The translations under genes were made by a program, and so were the position numbers. From Eukaryota sp. TZLM1-RC (lineage: Eukaryota; Metamonada: BaSk clade): DNA of 64,000 nt. A model generated the notes under the pieces. The model was not told the origin of the DNA and made no database searches. It was given only the letters and a program-made list of their open reading frames with translations. Of the stretch, positions 28,965 through 39,778 are shown piece after piece; the stretch's first letter is position 1, and each line of letters starts with the position of its first letter. The stretch lies in assembly GCA_040285825.1 (NCBI GenBank), contig JAUPSS010000007.1, forward strand, positions 2,702,689 to 2,766,688, read 5' to 3'.

Positions 28965-31442
28965 CTAAGAGGAAAGTGTAATATTCTCAATACGGGCTGT
29001 TGTTCCAATTAACCAGCTTTTACCCCAAGGAGTTAATTGTGGCATGAACAAGTTCACAATACTATCCAAAGTGCTTGAGGTCCTATGAATAGCAAATAAA
29101 GTAGTCAATTGTAACTCACTCAATGAGGGCTTGAAGGAAAACTTATATACCAAACTATTGGCAGGCTTGGCGAAATTTAAAACTACACCAGCTTGTTGTT
29201 TCATTATTCTGCCAACCTCATACCCTTCATAAACAACGTCAACATCTGAGGGAAACTTGACTGCAAGTCTTCCAGATTCTGATGTTGTCACGTTCAGAAT
29301 GACATCACATTGATTGTCATCACAATCGTATTGATAGTTAATAACTGGGGGATCAATAACTACTTCTTCAGCATTAACACAAACAGCATTTTCCAATAAT
29401 GGTACAAAAGCCTGGCATTTGGTTGTCTCAAAACCATTATTCAAAAGCTCCTGTTCTAACAAGGAGAGCGATGCAGGATGGGGCCACAACAATGCAATAC
29501 GGGAATCATTACGGTCGGGAAGAATTTCATGTTGTATGGTGTAACGAAGGGGAGAGTTTGGTGAAAATGGAATAGAAAACATCAACAAAAGCAATAAAGG
29601 AAGGCTCATAACAAAGAAAAACATCGCCAGGTACAAACTATTTGTTCTTTTAAAGCTATAAACAACGGAACACAAAGGCCCAAGTAGCAAAACTGAGACA
29701 ACACAGACGCCAAGACTGTAAATAATAGTGGATGGGAAATTGGGAGTAACTCTAGCAAAATTCCCTGGTAATAAGTGGAATATCATGTATGCTACGGGCG
29801 AAGTAGTAGCTGCTATGATAAATGTAGATACAAAAAGAAGCAAAAAAGCAATTTTTGAGTTTTTGGATCGCAAATGAGAAGGAATAATTAATAACATCGA
29901 TGAAATTAGAACAAAACCAAATAAAACAGCAGAACCAAGTTGAAAAGTAACGCCAAATAAATAGATGACAAAAAAAGGAATAACAGAAACAATCGAACAC
30001 AACATTGAATTCTTAACCTTGCTCAATAAGGAATGAACCGTCAGTAATCCACTCAAAGTAATGAAGCTAAAGAACACGGTAGAGATTTTGGGAAAACGAT
30101 GGAAGCTCATTGATGATGTAAGAGAAATTAAGTAGCTAAAAACGCCACACATTAAAAAAGGTAAAACTAAAAATAAAACAGGAATAGAAACAATTAGACT
30201 CCAATTAACTAATGAATGATTTAGTCTTCTTGTTTTAGATGATTTACTCAAGAGAAATAACACCATACAAACCGTACCAACTAAAATCAAGCTGTGAAAA
30301 ATAAGAGAGACATAAGGACCGAGGAGAACGTTACCAAATAATGGTAAACTAAAAACAATTGTATTTCTCTTGTTTTCGGGTGAATCGACATCAACATTAG
30401 ATTCGCAGTAAGATTTAGTAATATCAAACAAAATTGTCAATCCCTCCTTGACTGATCCCCTCATGATCTCTTCTTCCTTGTCAGTTTCCAACCGGTCATA
30501 CATAGTATGATAGCGATCTGAACGTTCTGCAAAAACAAAGTCTGCTGTTGGAGCAAACTTTGAATAATGATAGTAATCAGACATCGAATCAACAGCTCCA
30601 GAATTCAAAATATCCGCACCCGTTTCACTAATTAACAACCTATTAGCTCTTGTGCAATGACGTAAAATAAACTGTTCAGAATCCCTTGTCCATCTAAACA
30701 AGCTCATTCTACCTCCAAAACCTACAGATTCCAGGTTCAACACAAAGCCAAGGAGATGAGGAAAATTAGTTACTACGACATGAGAATGGAAAAGGCCCAA
30801 TTCTTCACCATCGCCAATGATGAGATGAATGGGGTGGTTGAAGTTCAGCAAGTGTTCAGGGGTAGAAGCGATTGCCTTTACCAACTCAATACCCAAGGCA
30901 ACATTAACACCATTGTCAAAAGCCCCAGGAGCCCAGTGAATGGAGTCTAAGTGAGCTGAGATTACCAAACCAGGAGAATTTGGGTCTACATTGGGAGGAG
31001 AGATAGAGAGGATGGCTATACAGACGTGGAAATAGGATTCAGGAATACCATGGAGATGGACTGTGCCACTATCACAGAAAGTGGTGTAGTTTGTGTTCCA
31101 ATGGTTTTCAATGGCCAGGGTTTCCAAATCAGGAAGGACTAAGTCAAAAATAAAAGGGATAACTTGATCATTTTGAGCTGGTGAACCCATGGGGTGAGGA
31201 CCGTGCTTGGTGATTTCACGGACAATGGAGATGACATTGTCTATGGAGAAATGGCGAGATCGTCGATGAAGATCAGATAGAGTGGTAGATGGATGTGCGA
31301 TGAGAATTGCAAAGAGGGTACCCGTAATGATAACAAGCAAAAACTTGAAGAGGGTAAGGAACGAGTGTTTTAAAGACGAGTGTTCATGATCATATGGTGA
31401 TCTGTAGCCAGGAATGTCTTTTGTTAAAGCGAGGTCTGCCAT
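28965..31442 (-). CDS. ER-type membrane M28 zinc metallopeptidase, paralogue 2
   Basis: This 825-residue protein is a close paralogue of the product of 11442-13922, with the same layout: one N-terminal membrane segment (about 29-49), a lumenal M28 domain, about nine membrane segments and a lumenal C-terminal domain. Zinc and catalytic residues are conserved: His164, Asp176, Glu213/Glu214 (DGEELG), Glu238 (NLESVG) and His313 (RYHTMYD). The frame is intact from the ATG at 31442 to TAA, so both copies appear functional. A LINE lies about 40 bp upstream of the ATG and another ends about 30 bp beyond the stop, leaving the gene boxed in by mobile DNA. Confidence 0.9.
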   Translation of the reverse strand: MADLALTKDIPGYRSPYDHEHSSLKHSFLTLFKFLLVIITGTLFAILIAHPSTTLSDLHRRSRHFSIDNVISIVREITKHGPHPMGSPAQNDQVIPFIFDLVLPDLETLAIENHWNTNYTTFCDSGTVHLHGIPESYFHVCIAILSISPPNVDPNSPGLVISAHLDSIHWAPGAFDNGVNVALGIELVKAIASTPEHLLNFNHPIHLIIGDGEELGLFHSHVVVTNFPHLLGFVLNLESVGFGGRMSLFRWTRDSEQFILRHCTRANRLLISETGADILNSGAVDSMSDYYHYSKFAPTADFVFAERSDRYHTMYDRLETDKEEEIMRGSVKEGLTILFDITKSYCESNVDVDSPENKRNTIVFSLPLFGNVLLGPYVSLIFHSLILVGTVCMVLFLLSKSSKTRRLNHSLVNWSLIVSIPVLFLVLPFLMCGVFSYLISLTSSMSFHRFPKISTVFFSFITLSGLLTVHSLLSKVKNSMLCSIVSVIPFFVIYLFGVTFQLGSAVLFGFVLISSMLLIIPSHLRSKNSKIAFLLLFVSTFIIAATTSPVAYMIFHLLPGNFARVTPNFPSTIIYSLGVCVVSVLLLGPLCSVVYSFKRTNSLYLAMFFFVMSLPLLLLLMFSIPFSPNSPLRYTIQHEILPDRNDSRIALLWPHPASLSLLEQELLNNGFETTKCQAFVPLLENAVCVNAEEVVIDPPVINYQYDCDDNQCDVILNVTTSESGRLAVKFPSDVDVVYEGYEVGRIMKQQAGVVLNFAKPANSLVYKFSFKPSLSELQLTTLFAIHRTSSTLDSIVNLFMPQLTPWGKSWLIGTTARIENITLSS

Positions 31443-31478
31443 ACGAATATTATTGTATTTTCAGCAAAATAATATATT

Positions 31479-32671
31479 GACTTTATTTATTGAATTTGCA
31501 CACTTGATTAAATTAAATCATAACTAATGGGACGACTATCATTAAACCAAGATTTCCTCTACAAAATCTTGATTTGCTTGCTGTCTAGCTAAAGCTTCTC
31601 TAATTCGATTGAAAAACCGCGGTAATCTATTAATAATGGCAAATTGAATCCGTGAACGCCATAAAAAAATATCAAATCTTTTCATTGTTTTTTCTTTCAC
31701 CATTTTTTGGAAGTCATCCAAAAAAGTTTCTGCTTCAACTGATAATCTTCCATTTATCGAAAATGGGAAAGCAATAAAAACCAGCTGTGTATTTCTATCG
31801 ACATTTGCATCTTCAATTTCTTTATCATATTTTCTATGTTTTTCTTTTGCTTTAAAATCCAGAGCAGCCACAGGATTAAGTTTTCTTCTGTGAACCAAAG
31901 TATCGTTTGCAACATTACATGAGACAAAGTCAACAATAGCTTCAGAATTATCAATCCAATCACAGTATACATCACCTCTATCATCAGAACCAAAAATTAT
32001 TCAGAGAAAGTGTTTCTTTCAGCAGGGGCTCTTTGATACACGATATCCTTGCAGTTTGTGCCATATTGAAAACAGTGTCTCTAACAGCATCATGTAATGA
32101 AGAACGATAAGTTATCAATTTAGAGCAATTTAGAGCATGGCGCAAAGTGAGTTGAGGTGAATTCGAACAAATACATTTTTCTTTTGATAATAATTGGTTA
32201 ATGGGGATGTTCAAATATAATCTCATTTTTGTTACAAATGCTTCATTAGTGGCACACAATCCAAATCTTCGTGGTACAATGGTTACAAAAAGTGAAGAAT
32301 CTGACGCCTTGTTTTCACAAACACCCTTTTCCAATAACAATGAGTGAAGATCTTGATTTAAAACAGCCGAGCTGCAAATATTATTATAAAGATCTTTTTC
32401 ATACATTCCAGTCAATCTTTTCTGTAATGTTCGAAGAGTGTACTTCAAATTTAAAACATTTTTTTCTGGAATATTGCCATTGAATGATTGGGGAAAACAT
32501 CGACCCCATTTTTCTACATCAATTCTTGAAATTTCTTCATTTAATGCAAAAACAGTGGAACTTTGCGTTGTCATCAATAAATCTTCCCAATCTGCAAATC
32601 TTTCGGAAAACTCAAAGATTGCATTTCTGCATCCACCAACAAAAGCACACGAGGTAAGAATAGAAGCCTTC
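31479..32671 (-). mobile_element. LINE subfamily A, 5'-truncated
   Basis: One of the better copies. It has the frame 32577-31984 (IDVEKWGRCFPQSFNGNIPE to LSLNNF), a 1-nt frameshift, then 31898-31542 (HRRKLNPVAALDFKAKEKHR to NQDFVEEILV). It truncates at 32671 inside the SAFVGGCRN-type motif. Its 3' tail lies about 40 bp upstream of the M28 paralogue 2 start codon. Confidence 0.9.
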
Positions 32672-33167
32672 TAATAATATATTACAAAATCTTGATTTGC
32701 TTGCTGTCTTGCTAAAGCTTCTCTAATTCGATTGAGAAACGAGGTTATCTATTAATAATGGCAAATTGAATCCGAGAGCGCCTTAAAAATGCAATTCTGG
32801 GCTTTGTGTTTTCTTGAGCATTTGTTGGAAATCATTCAAAAGAGATGCTGCTTCTACTGAGTATTTTCAAAATCACACACTTATAGCATTGTTTGTATCA
32901 CTGATGTCCTGATTTTGAGTTGAACGAACTCATCCAATTGATTTGACAATGGCTAATTAAAAAAATATAATTAATAATATTATAATAATAACTATTGAAA
33001 AAAGAAATGTACAAGCACAAAAGGAAATTCAATTGAATAATCATTGAAGATAATAATTATAGTGTCGTCAATATTCTCTTAAAGTATTGAATTCTGCTCA
33101 TAAAAAGTTGTTGAAAGGATTAACTGGAACAAACTCGTTGATTACCATCACTGTTGATTGTTAAAGA
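32672..33167 (-). repeat. Duplicate of the histone H4 3' flank (with a LINE-A piece)
   Basis: This stretch matches 44475-44995 end to end, including the exact point where a LINE-A fragment stops (GCTTCTA then TGAGTAT) and the following ~310 bp of unique sequence (for example GAAATGTACAAGCACAA). It is therefore a segmental duplicate of the region beside the second H4 gene, without the gene itself. Confidence 0.8.
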
Positions 33168-34540
33168 AAACAGCGTTATAAAGATATTGGTTTCTCATTT
33201 GAATATCTCCAAATGTTTAATTATTGGCCATGAACCAATTGATTTTTTCATTAATGATGTCAATGTCCCCTTTATCAATTATGATCAGTCTGGTTTTCGT
33301 TTTTTGGGTTGTTATCTCGGAAATATTGATGAAGTCAAAGGCCAACTTTCGACTCTGTTGACTCAATTTGGAAATGAATTAGAATCAATAGAAGATTTAA
33401 ATATTGAGAAACATTTGAAATTCTTTTTCCTAAAAATTTGTTATTCTGGAAAATTTACTCATATTTTGAGATCAACATCTCCATCGATTGCTTTGGAGTT
33501 TTGTCGAATTTTTAATGAACAAAGAACCAATTATTTAGCAAAATTACTGGAAATTGATGCTTCTCAGTTACGAAGCCACATTTTTTGTGGTACAAATTTT
33601 GGTGGTGTTGATTTTCATAAATCAAGCTACCTTTGTAAAGCTGCCTTTATTGGAGGTGGAAAGAATTTTATTTATGAATTTGTGAATCGTTTTCCTGAAA
33701 AAATTCATCTCATTGAAAATTGTGGCAGCTCTTATCTTATTTCTTTGCAATTGGAAATTGAAACTCTTTCACTCAATATTTGGGCTAAATGTTTCCCCTC
33801 TGATATTGTGGAACTTCCTCCAAGAAGCTTGCTCTCCTTACCACTGACTTTTGCAAAATTGCAGAACAAAATCTTGAAAGTTTCAGAAAACTTGGATTAT
33901 ATTGTACGTCTTAGCTTGGCTAAAGAAAAAAAGTCCCGTTTTTGATTACACTTTTTGATTGATCTAAAAGACAGTTGCTCAAATTGCCTAATCTCCCAAA
34001 TTCCCAACATTTATGGCCTTCTACTTAATGATCACCAATGGACCACTGCAATGAGAATGAGATGTTTTCTATGGCCTTGTTCATTACCAAATGATTAAAT
34101 TTGTAGCTGAAAGAGTGTTGTTACGCTTTCCCATATTTTAAACTGTAAGTATTTTATAACGTATCGCTCAATTGTTCATGACTCAGTTCGTGATCAATTA
34201 TATGCCATGTGCAAAACTTTCAATATAGAGGCATTTATTGAGCCATTAGTATGTAAGCTGTCTTCAGATCAAACTGATGATTTTTTTGGTAAAAGAAGAA
34301 CAGATTTAGTAGCTCCAGGGATCGATGGAGTTCTCAATGTTGTAGACGTTGTCTCAGTAGATGTCTGCAAAAATTCTGCTGCTCGTTTAGTGTATTCTGA
34401 TGATTCGCTGTTATCTAACGCCGAAAAAAAGAAGATAAAAAATTATGAAGAACCTTTGGCACAGTTAGGTAGAGTGGAACATGTGAAATATCAGTTTGTG
34501 CCGTTTGCGATTTCTCTTTTTGGCAATATTCGACCTTCTG
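33168..34540 (+). mobile_element. LINE subfamily D, 5'-truncated
   Basis: Begins after the YMDD motif (LNISKCLIIGHEPIDFFIND) and continues through FRFLGCYLGNIDEV, LRSTSPSIALEFCR and NFGGVDFHKSSYLCKAAFIG. Stops follow near 33945 and 34098. The last frame (34207-34569) encodes RRTDLVAPGIDGVLNVVDVV and AEKKKIKNYEEPLAQLG, matching a restriction-like endonuclease pattern (Arg-x-Asp, Asp, Lys-x-x-Lys-x-Tyr). Confidence 0.88.
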
Positions 34541-34640
34541 GGTTTTTATTGCTTTCCCATTTTCGATAAATGGAAGATTATCAGTTGAAGCAGAAACTTT
34601 TTTGAATGACTTCCAAAAAATAGTGCAAGAAAAAACAATG
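34541..34640 (+). mobile_element. LINE subfamily A fragment fused between two other LINEs
   Basis: About 100 bp match the subfamily A block TTTCCCATTTTCGATAAATG through CAAGAAAAAACAATGA. It starts directly after the subfamily D motif FGNIRPSG and ends directly before subfamily C reverse transcriptase sequence, with no visible target duplication. Confidence 0.75.
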
Positions 34641-36855
34641 AGACTATTACTGCAATTAAAGTTCGTAAAGCTATTCAGAAATTACCAAAGGGGAAAGCAG
34701 CAGGCCCATCTGGAATTTATTTTGATCTCTTAAAAATAGCGTGTTCCAGTGCTCCCGAAATTGCGGATGATCTAGCCCATTATTTTCAACAATTAATTGT
34801 TTTGAAAATTAATCCTCCATTTGAATTACTCGCTGCACGTCTGATTGCTTTAGTAAAGCCTGGAAACGGAAGCAAACCTGATGGAATACGTCCAATTGCC
34901 GTTGGTGAATCTTTATCTCGTTTGTTAGCATCGATTGTCTTCGATCGTGTCAAAGACAAAGCTTCCAAACCTTCGAATCCTCATCAATTTGGAATAAAAA
35001 CAATCGATGGTGCTTCTGTTGCTGCTCTTGCCTCTGATACTTTTTTAAATGCAGAGGAAAATAACTTTATTTTTAATCTCGACTTTACAAATGCTTTTAA
35101 TTCTGTGAAACGAAAAGCAATTTTTGAAGTAATTAAATCTGATTTTCCTGAGCTATCGAGTTTTTCTACCATTTTTATGGTCAAGAATTAGATTTAATAT
35201 TTAATTCATTTGGTCTTAAATCATCTTCTGGTGTGAAGCAAGGTGATCCTTTAGGCCCATTATTGTTTTGTTTAGCTATTCACAAAACATTCAATATCAT
35301 TAAGCAAAAATACCCTTCTATAAAAATAGTTGCTTATATGGATGATATATCCTTGATTGGTTCATTTAATTTACTAGAATTGGTTGCTCAAGAAATTGCC
35401 GATTCATATGAAAATATTGGGCTTTATCTTAATGCGAGCAAATGCCTTCTGATTGGCTCTTCTGCTCAAGATCTTGTGATAAACGATTCTATTGTCCCTT
35501 TTACTAATTATAGTAGTGATGCTTTTAAGTTCCTTGGTTGTTGGTTAGGAAACGTGCCTCAAATTCAGAATGAATTGCAAGTTTTGGAAAAAATGAAAAA
35601 TTGAACTTGATTCAATTTCTTCTTTAGATATAGAAAAGTATATTAAACTTTTCATGCTTAAAATTTGCTACACTGGGAGAATAACCCACATTTTGAGATC
35701 TTGTGCTCCTTCCATAGCATTAGATTTTTGTCGTTCATTTAATTCATTGAGAACAGAATTTTTTGCTGATTTATTGGATGTAGAACCAGGAATGTTGAAA
35801 AGCCATTTATTTTCTTCAGCAAATTTGGGTGGTATTGGATTTACTAAGTCTTCAATTTTGTGTCAATCAGCATTCCTGGGTGGTGGCAAAAATTTTATTT
35901 ATGAATTTTCTCGTAGATTTCCTGATGATTCTCATCTGTTAGTCCCCAATTGCAGTCCCTATTTGTATGAGTTATCTTGTGAACTTGAAAAATTGCCGCC
36001 ACAAATTTGGACAAAATGTTTTCCTCAATCAATTCAAGAAATTCCAAACCGATCTCTTTTTAATTTACAGTTTTGCTGTAAAAAGCTTCAACAAAAATTG
36101 TCAAAGATTTTTGAAAGTTTGGATTTTGATGTTAGACTTGGCTTGGCCAAGAAAAAGAATCCCGCTTTTGCAAATCTTTTACAAGATATGTGTGACAGTA
36201 CTTCTTCTGCCTTTGCAACAACAATTCCCCAAGTTTATGGTACTCTCTTAACCGATTCTGCTTGGACTCTGAATATGAGATTTCGTTCCTTTATCTGGCC
36301 TGATAATTTACCTCATAATTTAATTTGTAAATGTTCTCGAGAAATTACAACTACTCATTTGTTAAATTGTAAACATTTTATTACTTTTAGAAGCAAGGTT
36401 CATGATGCTGTAAGAGACCAGTTATATTGTATGTGTAAATCTCATAGAATTGAATCCTTCTTGGAACCTCTATTGTCAAATCTGTTTGATGCTGAAGATG
36501 ATTTTCATAAGAATAATAGAGGTGATGTTATATTACCTGGATTAGATGAAAGTTTCATTTATTGTATCCATTTGTATTTTCCCTTTTTGGTTCACTTGCA
36601 CCAACTGCTTTACGTTTTTTGGATGATTTTGAAATGATTGTAAAGAGAAGAACTGGCAGAAATTTCAACAGATTGTTTTGGCAAAATAGAATTGTGTTTT
36701 CTATCTTTAAGGGGATGTTGAAGATGGTTTCTGATGCTTTGCTTTCTCTTGGATCTCACTATGAGAGAATTGCATCTAGTGTTTTTGTTCTGGGAGAGAT
36801 GGATTTTTTAGATGTTGATTTATAGGTTTTGAATAACATTCAAATTTTGTAAAAA
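34641..36855 (+). mobile_element. LINE subfamily C with most of a reverse transcriptase
   Basis: This is the longest LINE coding block in the window. Frame 1 has GKAAGPSGIYFDLLK (fingers), IRPIAVGESLSRLLASIVFD, HQFGIKTIDGA and motif A NLDFTNAFNSVKR. A frameshift near 35180 leads to motif B SSGVKQGDPLGPLLFCLAIH and motif C VAYMDDISLIGS (frame 35233-35604). A second frameshift near 35600 leads to 35654-36637 with LRSCAPSIALDFCRSFNS, the Cys/His segment CKCSREITTTHLLNCKHF and an endonuclease start NNRGDVILPGLDES. The C-terminal frame 36562-36825 ends SHYERIASSVFVLGEMDFLD. Three or four frame breaks make it inactive. The N-terminal part before the fingers is absent. Confidence 0.9.
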
Positions 36856-37338
36856 AACATATTAATCAATTTATTAATGTCTTTATTGACAAACCAGATG
36901 TGGAAAATGTGTTAGAAGAAATGCACAAGCTGGGTGGGTACTCAACGCCATTATCTACCATTATTTCACTATATAAATTTAGGCCTCGTCAATTCAAGAA
37001 CTTGTTTTCAGTTGATGAAAGAGATTGCCTGAGTTCTTTGTTTCATCATCCTGAAAATATTTCAGACCTTCTGAATGATGAATTTTTCAATTTATGTGAA
37101 CAACATGATATAAGAAATAATGAACTTAGAGACATATTTAAAGGTCTTATTGAGCCATTTACTGGTGAAATTGAAAATTTGGTCACTGACGAGAATTTAG
37201 TTGACAACATATTTCCAGTGGATGTACATTTTCTTGCAGACGCTGTTGAAAAAGATCCTCGAATATTCTTAACACCAGCAATTATAATTGCCCAAAATAT
37301 TGTCAGTAGAGAGAAAAAACCTTATCATATTTCTCCTG

Positions 37339-38169
37339 TGATGCCGTTAGGCAGATGAACACACGAAGGAGAGAGAGAAATCTGAGTTTATTAATAAAAC
37401 TGATTCATAAACGAGTATCACGTCATCAGTCAAAATACAATGAAACCTACTAATTCAATTTAAGTTCGACAACAACACTACCTTTTCCCATTTTTCTGAG
37501 GACAAATACAGTACTGGCTCAATAGAGGGGAGATATGGGGTTTGTTAAATTCTCCGGTGCATCGATGGTATGAGAACGTTGGATACCTACGAAAAGAAGT
37601 CCTCTGGCAAATCGGTTCAGAAAAGCTATGTCTGGCAACTTCAGTCCGGAAGCCCTACTCTTTACCTGGAAAAAAAAACGTCGCAGGTAACAGGACATAC
37701 GTTCTCGGACGTCACCAATACGGACATAAAGCATCAGTTCTGACATAGCCAGACTAAAATCTTCGTACATGGCGAACGATACGACAGATTGTAGATGTCT
37801 GAGAAGAACATCGTCACTGGATCAGCCGTCGGATTTCTGGAGAGATAGGGACTCTAACAGAAAAGAATCGACCAAGAGTCTTGCTGGAACAAGCTCTTTC
37901 TTAGGAGTCACCGAAGAATAAATCTTTCACTCCTATAGGAACAGAAGAACACTTTCAACTTTCATGGAAGAAAGAGACGTCAGGTTAACAGAGGGAACAG
38001 TCATCTGAAATAAGAAGGGCCAATAATTATTGATGCCGTTAGGCAGATGAACACACGAAGGAGAGAGAGAAATCTGAGTTTATTAATAAAACTGATTCAT
38101 AAACGAGTATCACGTCATCAGTCAAAATACAATGAAACCTACTAATTCAATTTAAGTTCGACAACAACA
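37339..38169 (+). mobile_element. TRIM-like miniature LTR element
   Basis: Two direct repeats of 139 bp (37339-37477 and 38031-38169), identical by eye, begin TGATGCCGTTAGG and end GACAACAACA, so they have the TG...CA ends of LTRs. A 4-bp target duplication, CCTG, flanks the element (37335-37338 and 38170-38173). The uninterrupted sequence is known from Fanzor-like copy 1. The LTRs contain TTAATAAAAC, a possible polyadenylation signal. The 553-bp internal part has no coding capacity for gag or pol. I see no clear primer-binding site after the left LTR; a purine-rich run (AAATAAGAAGGG) lies shortly before the right LTR. Identical LTRs mean a recent insertion. Confidence 0.82.
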
Positions 38170-38358
38170 CCTGTTTCAACCACTGTAGGCCCTGGATATT
38201 TTACTATTGATACAAGAACATTATGGACAATCTTTAGACAAACATTGATGGACGATTTGGTGCCTGATTCAGAGATTAAGAACGGTCAATACACTAGCCC
38301 AAGTTCATAGACTTAAACCACCTGAGCAATTTGACTTTTGGTCTAATATTCTCGATTT

Positions 38359-38643
38359 CTCAACTTCATAGGACTTTAATTTAACAATTTGATTAGCAGC
38401 CTTAATATCATACGATGAAACCATATCGTAAATAATTTCATCTTCTATAGTGTTATGGATTACTTGTTGAGCGAATGTTGTTTCTGGCCCAATAAAAGGA
38501 TTTATTTTATTTAGATCTTCTAATTGTACTGTAATTATTTTTAAAAATTCTGACTTATGTTTTTCTATATCTATTTTTCTATCTACGTGAAATTCTTTAG
38601 AAGAATAAATAATTTTATTTTCTTCAAATTCTCTATAATTATT
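38359..38643. other. 285-bp insertion of unknown origin in Fanzor-like copy 2
   Basis: Copy 1 joins directly across this point. On the minus strand the insert is open throughout (~95 codons), encoding NKIIYSSKEFHVDRKIDIEK, KIITVQLEDLNKINPFIGPE and IEDEIIYDMVSSYDIKAANQ. I do not recognise it and see no target-site duplication or terminal repeats. Confidence 0.5.
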
Positions 38644-39778
38644 AAACCAACAAATGTTCAAACAGAAGAGCTGAAAATTCAACAACATTATCCACACAAA
38701 TGAATTTAATATCGCAGTAGAATTTGTTGGTCAGGATTTACAAGGTCAGAAATGTAAGCCAGACAACAAGGCCAGAATTTCGGATTTAAATATTGATGAT
38801 GTCGATGTTGATGCTTTTCAAGACAAACAAATTGTTGTTTGTGATCCTGGAAATCGTGATTTATTGTATTTTGGGAGTAAAAATACGGATCAAGAATTAA
38901 CCACGTTGCCTGAACATGAAACTGAACAGCAAAGAAAAAGTCCAGTGATGAATCAAGACAAGAAGTACATTTGGTTGAGCATGACTCAGATGTCCTAGTC
39001 TTTGAAAAGTAGGATGAATGAAAAACAGAAACGATGGGCGACAAAGTATACTGAGGTAGGTTACGACAGGAACCAAATGATAGAGTCTAACGAAATGATA
39101 ATTGAAGATGCAAACACCAAATTATCCGCGTTTGCTGCCGATTTAGCAACTTTACTAGATTTTTCTAACTTTGTGATTGCCAAACTTCGGCAAGTTTTTT
39201 TTGACAATTGACTTTTATAGTCTTGACTTGTGGAGCATTCATAAAATGCAAGCTTTTATTCACAAGCAAAAGACTGAAAGTTGGTTGTTAAAAAGCCTTG
39301 TTCAGCAGTTTGGCAACCCAAAAGAGACTTTAATACTAATGGGTGATTATGGTAAAAAAGGTTTCAAGAATTTGAAACATCAGAGACCTACTAGAGGAAT
39401 TGGATGGATTCAATTTCTGAAAAGCAGTGGATTTGAAGTATTGATGATTAATGAAGCGTTCACTTCAGCAAAATGTCCTGTTTTTTGAAAAGGTTGCTAC
39501 GTTTTTGAGAATAACAAATCTCAGATTTTATAGAAGAGAAAAGACTCCTGTTACTACGTGTCATGGTTTATTAGCTCGTGAGAGCGAGAGTTGCAAAATC
39601 AGTAACAAAGGCTCAACAAAGCTTTTCAAAAGAAATAAGCTGGCTTCTTTGAATATGTTTGCATTTGCTGAAGCCAGAATGAGTGGTAATGAAAGGCCTC
39701 AGTATCTGTGTAGTAGATAGTTTTTGTAATTATTCCACACGAAAATTGATCGTGTAGCTATGGGAATTTCAATATTTC

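Larger units (their letters stand above)
36857..39778 (+). pseudogene. Fanzor-like nuclease, decayed copy 2, split by two insertions
   Basis: The copy matches copy 1 (2764-5110) from the motif HINQFINVF onward; its N-terminal ~130 codons are replaced by the LINE-C tail. It is interrupted by a TRIM-like element (37339-38169) and a 285-bp insert (38359-38643). After the insert come NEFNIAVEFVGQD, the RuvC-I-like VVCDPGNRDLLYFGS (frame intact here, unlike copy 1), MGDYGKKG, the RuvC-II-like INEAFTSAKC, a zinc ribbon and KRNKLASLNMF. Breaks: TGA at 38672-38674 (shared with copy 1), TAG at 38998, and frameshifts near 39205 and 39486. The RuvC-III Asp position is Asn here too. The 3' hairpin of copy 1 is present at 39737-39755. 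Its 3' end abuts LINE-D. Confidence 0.72.

Noticed and set aside
35233-35604. YMDD reverse transcriptase as evidence of a retrovirus or LTR element
   Set aside because: Flanking motifs (GKAAGPSG, FNSVKR, GVKQGDPLGPLLF), a C-terminal Cys/His segment and 5' truncation are LINE features; no integrase, protease or LTR belongs to it.
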